From WQTU01 sp031548835 (GTDB taxonomy: Bacteria; Spirochaetota; Spirochaetia; CADAEX01): a DNA stretch of 8,820 nucleotides. Positions 5,402-8,820 of the stretch are shown here, piece by piece (position 1 is the stretch's first letter; every line of letters starts with the position of its first letter). Below the pieces are notes generated by a model. It was not told the DNA's origin. It saw only the letters and a program-made list of their open reading frames with translations, and did not search any database. The DNA lies in the NCBI GenBank assembly GCA_031548835.1, contig JAVBQS010000089.1, forward strand, positions 1 to 8,820, given 5' to 3'. A program made the translations under genes and the position numbers.

Positions 5402-8400
5402 ATGGAAATAAATGATCACCCCTATTTTGGACAAGTTAATTCAAAAGATGAATCAGAACTTATAAGATATATAAATTTCAAACTTGCTGTAATGGGAAAA
5501 CCTTTTTTTGCTCAAGATGCAGATATGGAAACAGCAGATATAAATAATTATTCAGCTTCAAATTTTATAAAAGTAGCTGAAAACCTTATTCAAAATTATA
5601 GCGAAAGAAACAGGCTTTTGACCCATTATTTATGCGCAGCAGATAGAAGAATAAACAGCTTTCTTAAAAAATATTTTAACAATGAAGAAGAACCTGTTTC
5701 AAATATACCAACAGGCACATTTGTTCTTGACAGATACGGCCTTGCCCGCTGCATGAGTATTCCGCCTGATAAAAATGAATATTCAAATAATTATGTGGAT
5801 TCATACAGGATAAAACAGGGTATTTTGCACAATCCTGTAAGTGATAAACGCACAACAGAAGGAACTTTTCATATTGTTGCAGGAGGCCTTCCTGTTCCAG
5901 GCGATAAGAAAGAAGTTCCAAAACAGGTATTTATAAAACTTTTAAAATATGCTGTTAATCCTCCTGAAGAACTTCTTTTACTTCCATTTACATCTTCGCA
6001 GGAAGAGAATGCAAAGCTTTTTGTTTCTGTTTATATTAAGCCTCTTGTCCAGCCTGAAGTGCCTGGTTTAATAAATGAAAAAAGAATGGAGATCAGATAT
6101 TTTGCTCCAGGTTCGCTTGTAAGTAATCTTGATTTTATTGAATCAATATTTGGCAATGCAGGAGATCCTGGATTAATAGAAAATGATTCTGCGCTTGATA
6201 TTGAAAGGTGGAGCGGGCATACAGGCTGTATAATACTTGCTCCCCATCTTACAAAATTTACAAAAAAAGAACTTGGGCTTCCTGAGAAAAAAGATGCAAC
6301 CTGCAGGCAGATAGATGACAAAATGTTCTGGGAAAATGAAAAAGAACTCTATAATGATGGAAAACCATTTAAACTTACCTGCCGGAATGAAGAAGGAATT
6401 GTTATTACTCTTATTGCAGATAATTATTTTGGCTATTCAAAGAAAGAGGTTAAATCTCAAATTTCATTTGCCGCAAATCTTATGGGCCTTGCAGAAGAAG
6501 AACATGCAGGAGGTGCTCTTGTTTTTACCAGAAAAAGCCTTGGCGACTACTATTTTTGCGATATTAGAACCCATAGTTTTGATAATGTAAAAAAACTATA
6601 TAAAGAACATATTGATATAAAAGAAGATGATAATTATGCAATAGATAAAAGATATTCATCAATATTTTATATTCCTGAAAATGCAGAATTTAACATATAT
6701 AAACAGGAAATAAAATGGATATATAAAGAGAGGGAAGTTATTATAAAACTTTTACCTGAAAAAATTTATGTTTTGCCTGACGGCAGAAAAATTCACATGG
6801 AAAAACATCCTGCAGCTCCTGTGTGGAGGCTTATAGGAACAGCAAGTGAACCGGCATTTTGCCATAAACCTTTTACTGTATCGGGCGGAGGAAAATCAGA
6901 AATATCAAAATCGCTTTTAAATTCAGTGATATATGATAATTTTTATATTAATAATTTTACCGAAGATTTTAACTTTGCAGAAAAAATATTAAATTATGAC
7001 TATAGCAAGAGATGGAAATATTCAAAACAGTATTCAAATTCAAGCAGGCCTTTTCTAAGTCCGCGGCGCTCTTTAGGATCAGTAATAAAACTGCTTAACA
7101 AATCGCCATATTATAATGATGAATATAATTCTTTTATTTCAACTATTCCTAATAATATAAAAGCGCTTGTGTTTCACATAAAAAAATATTACAGGCAGGA
7201 ATGGGGAGAGGATTGGAAAACCCATTTTACTGTAAGAATTATCAATGGCAAACCAGGTAATGTTTTATATTTTGATCATAGAAAAATTGTCACAAGTTTT
7301 TTGCGGGTAGGCTTTGCTCCTGATAACTCCTGGTATATACATAAACTTAGAACAGACTTTATTGCTTCTGAAAAACTCCAGCAGGAAGATGATATTACCG
7401 CTTCTATTACATTAAGCTCATCTTTGTTTAAAAATCTGCCTGAAAGATTTACAGATAAAAGTATTAAAATATTATGCAATTGCGAGTATAGGCTTTTCCA
7501 AAGGCCTGATGAAGCTATTCACCGGGGATATGATATTGAAGCAGAAGCAGATCTTGCAAGGGAAAATAATTTTATATCAAACTATCAGCCTCTTAACAGC
7601 AATAATGCTCAGGAACTTATTGAAAAATCAATAAGCTTTGATGAATATACTGACCCAATAAAAAATATTATTAAAAAAGGAGCTGAAAGTGAAAAAGGCA
7701 CATGGTTTATAACTCCTTCCCATCCAAGAGTTGTTGATGGGGTTATAAGCACAAACCCAAGATATCTTCAGCTGCGCCCTGATATTGCTGATCCTGCTTC
7801 TTATTATCTTGGAGAGATGGGAATGAGGCTTTTTGGAAAAATAGCAGCTAACGAACCTTTAATCACGCCTGTCGATGCTGTTCTGCCGTCAAGAAGAAAC
7901 AATGCTCCTGACAGAAAAAAAGGAATTAGGGGGCTTAGCGTGTATAATCCAATACATTATCAGGAGCTTCCAGAGCTTTTTATGGATTTTATATGCAGCC
8001 TTACAGGAAAATCTCCGTCAACAACCGGCGCAGGATCGGAAGGCGCTTTAACAAAAGGCCCGTTTAACATGCTGTCCGGAATAACAGATCTTAATAATGC
8101 GCTTATTTCATTTATACTAACAGGATATAACGGATTTACCTCTGTAGCAGGATGGGTGGGAAGTTATACGCGGTTTGATCATGATATAAGTATTTTAATA
8201 CCTGAAATATGGTGCAGGCTTACACCTAATGAACGCAATCCAAAAAAACTTATTGCAGAAGGGTCTCTTGAAAAAATAGAAGATTTTGAATGGAGCGGTG
8301 AAAAGATTTTTACAAGCAGGTTAGGCTACCGCATAACTGAAACTTTTCTTTTTAATTATTTGGGCAGAATTTTTGATGATCCTCTTGCTGTATTTAATAA

Positions 8401-8820
8401 AGATATGTTAAGGCCGGAACGCCAGGATATAGATGCATTTATAGATGGCGTTAATTATATAGTTGAAAATCAGAAAAAAGCAGCTCTCGCATATTTTGAG
8501 GACGGCAGTGTTGAGTCGGCAATTCCCCCTCTTAAAGCTCTTCTTTATATTATGGCTTATGGGCAATATGAAGGCAAAGATGTAAGCAATCCTTCTATAA
8601 GAACGCTGTTTGAAAGAGATTATGTGCTTGGCAGCAAGTGGTATAGAGAAAGGCTTTTATTAAAACAGCAGAAAGATATAAAACATTGGACAATGCTTAT
8701 AAATTATATAGAAAAATTTACGGCAAAAGAAGAAAACAGGGAATTATCTTTAAAACTTAAAATAGAAGAAAGGCTTGTAAAATGTAAAAATAATCTTAAA
8801 GAAGCAAGCAGTGAAAGTTA
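5402..8820 (+). CDS. Pyrophosphate-type phosphoenolpyruvate carboxykinase (PPi-PEPCK), reaches the window edge
   Basis: Cytosolic enzyme that interconverts phosphoenolpyruvate, CO2 and phosphate with oxaloacetate and pyrophosphate, using no nucleotide. It links glycolysis to C4 acids. The frame is open for 1139 codons and the last two bases of the window are TA, so a stop may lie exactly at the edge; this matches the roughly 1,100-1,200 residues of known PPi-PEPCKs (Entamoeba, Propionibacterium), about twice a GTP or ATP PEPCK. Recognisable blocks are RYGLAR at 111-116, DNYFGYSKKEVKSQI at 340-354, EEEHAGGALVF at 365-375, SGGGKSEISKS at 494-504, PSHPRVVDG at 772-780, SRRNN at 830-834, GIRGLSVYNPIHYQELP at 841-857, LTGKSPSTTGAGSEGALTKG within 867-886, and GYNGFTSVAGW at 908-918. 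By analogy with GTP-PEPCK, the SKK and H368 regions may hold the metal and substrate ligands, and the glycine-rich loop at 494-504 the phosphate donor; this is inference. The ATG is the first after an in-frame stop at 5357. No neighbour is metabolically related. Confidence 0.87.
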   Translation, partial: MEINDHPYFGQVNSKDESELIRYINFKLAVMGKPFFAQDADMETADINNYSASNFIKVAENLIQNYSERNRLLTHYLCAADRRINSFLKKYFNNEEEPVSNIPTGTFVLDRYGLARCMSIPPDKNEYSNNYVDSYRIKQGILHNPVSDKRTTEGTFHIVAGGLPVPGDKKEVPKQVFIKLLKYAVNPPEELLLLPFTSSQEENAKLFVSVYIKPLVQPEVPGLINEKRMEIRYFAPGSLVSNLDFIESIFGNAGDPGLIENDSALDIERWSGHTGCIILAPHLTKFTKKELGLPEKKDATCRQIDDKMFWENEKELYNDGKPFKLTCRNEEGIVITLIADNYFGYSKKEVKSQISFAANLMGLAEEEHAGGALVFTRKSLGDYYFCDIRTHSFDNVKKLYKEHIDIKEDDNYAIDKRYSSIFYIPENAEFNIYKQEIKWIYKEREVIIKLLPEKIYVLPDGRKIHMEKHPAAPVWRLIGTASEPAFCHKPFTVSGGGKSEISKSLLNSVIYDNFYINNFTEDFNFAEKILNYDYSKRWKYSKQYSNSSRPFLSPRRSLGSVIKLLNKSPYYNDEYNSFISTIPNNIKALVFHIKKYYRQEWGEDWKTHFTVRIINGKPGNVLYFDHRKIVTSFLRVGFAPDNSWYIHKLRTDFIASEKLQQEDDITASITLSSSLFKNLPERFTDKSIKILCNCEYRLFQRPDEAIHRGYDIEAEADLARENNFISNYQPLNSNNAQELIEKSISFDEYTDPIKNIIKKGAESEKGTWFITPSHPRVVDGVISTNPRYLQLRPDIADPASYYLGEMGMRLFGKIAANEPLITPVDAVLPSRRNNAPDRKKGIRGLSVYNPIHYQELPELFMDFICSLTGKSPSTTGAGSEGALTKGPFNMLSGITDLNNALISFILTGYNGFTSVAGWVGSYTRFDHDISILIPEIWCRLTPNERNPKKLIAEGSLEKIEDFEWSGEKIFTSRLGYRITETFLFNYLGRIFDDPLAVFNKDMLRPERQDIDAFIDGVNYIVENQKKAALAYFEDGSVESAIPPLKALLYIMAYGQYEGKDVSNPSIRTLFERDYVLGSKWYRERLLLKQQKDIKHWTMLINYIEKFTAKEENRELSLKLKIEERLVKCKNNLKEASSES

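Noticed and set aside
5676..7479. Several short frames (minus 5676-5921, minus 6031-6321, plus 6315-6590, minus 7276-7479)
   Set aside because: All lie inside the 1139-codon carboxykinase frame, show no family features and have no initiation signals.
1..8820. CRISPR arrays, defence islands, toxin-antitoxin pairs or phage genes
   Set aside because: No regularly spaced repeats and no recognisable genes of these kinds were found on either strand.

Overview
This is an AT-rich bacterial chromosomal window that looks like a low-GC, motile, probably anaerobic Gram-negative-type bacterium. A spirochaete of the Treponema/Brachyspira kind would fit, but this is inferred from gene content and base composition only. 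The supporting features are a membrane chemoreceptor, a diguanylate cyclase, a pyrophosphate-based carbon-metabolism enzyme, AGGA-type ribosome binding sites and a tRNA gene that does not encode its CCA end. No phage, plasmid, CRISPR or defence genes were seen.

Layout. Positions 1-1180 (minus strand) hold the N-terminal part of a dCache-HAMP methyl-accepting chemotaxis protein that runs off the left edge. Next comes a non-coding stretch of about 400 bases (343 if the upstream ATG of the next gene is used) with a striking 51-base inverted repeat. It is followed by a plus-strand cation diffusion facilitator (start near 1581, stop 2507). Converging on it are two minus-strand genes, possibly co-transcribed: a YhbS-type GNAT acetyltransferase (2530-3036) and a small membrane-anchored protein (3083-3454). 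The gap 3455-3823 holds a GC-rich hairpin that can terminate the cyclase transcript. The hairpin sits inside a ~175-base stretch bounded by imperfect inverted repeats that resembles a MITE. A membrane-bound GGDEF diguanylate cyclase follows (minus, 3824-4942), and 94 bases upstream of it on the same strand is tRNA-Pro(GGG), with a clear TTGACA-N17-TATTCT promoter. From 5402 to the right edge, on the plus strand, is one uninterrupted frame of 1139 codons recognised as a pyrophosphate-type phosphoenolpyruvate carboxykinase.

How the genes relate. They do not form a single pathway. The receptor and the cyclase are two independent environmental signalling outputs, chemotaxis and cyclic di-GMP. The CDF protein exports divalent metal. 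The carboxykinase is the central-metabolism gene: it interconverts phosphoenolpyruvate and oxaloacetate using Pi/PPi in place of a nucleotide. The most notable items are this enzyme, the unusual metal-site residues of the CDF protein, the long palindrome in front of it, and the MITE-like element. I found no convincing new multi-gene system.
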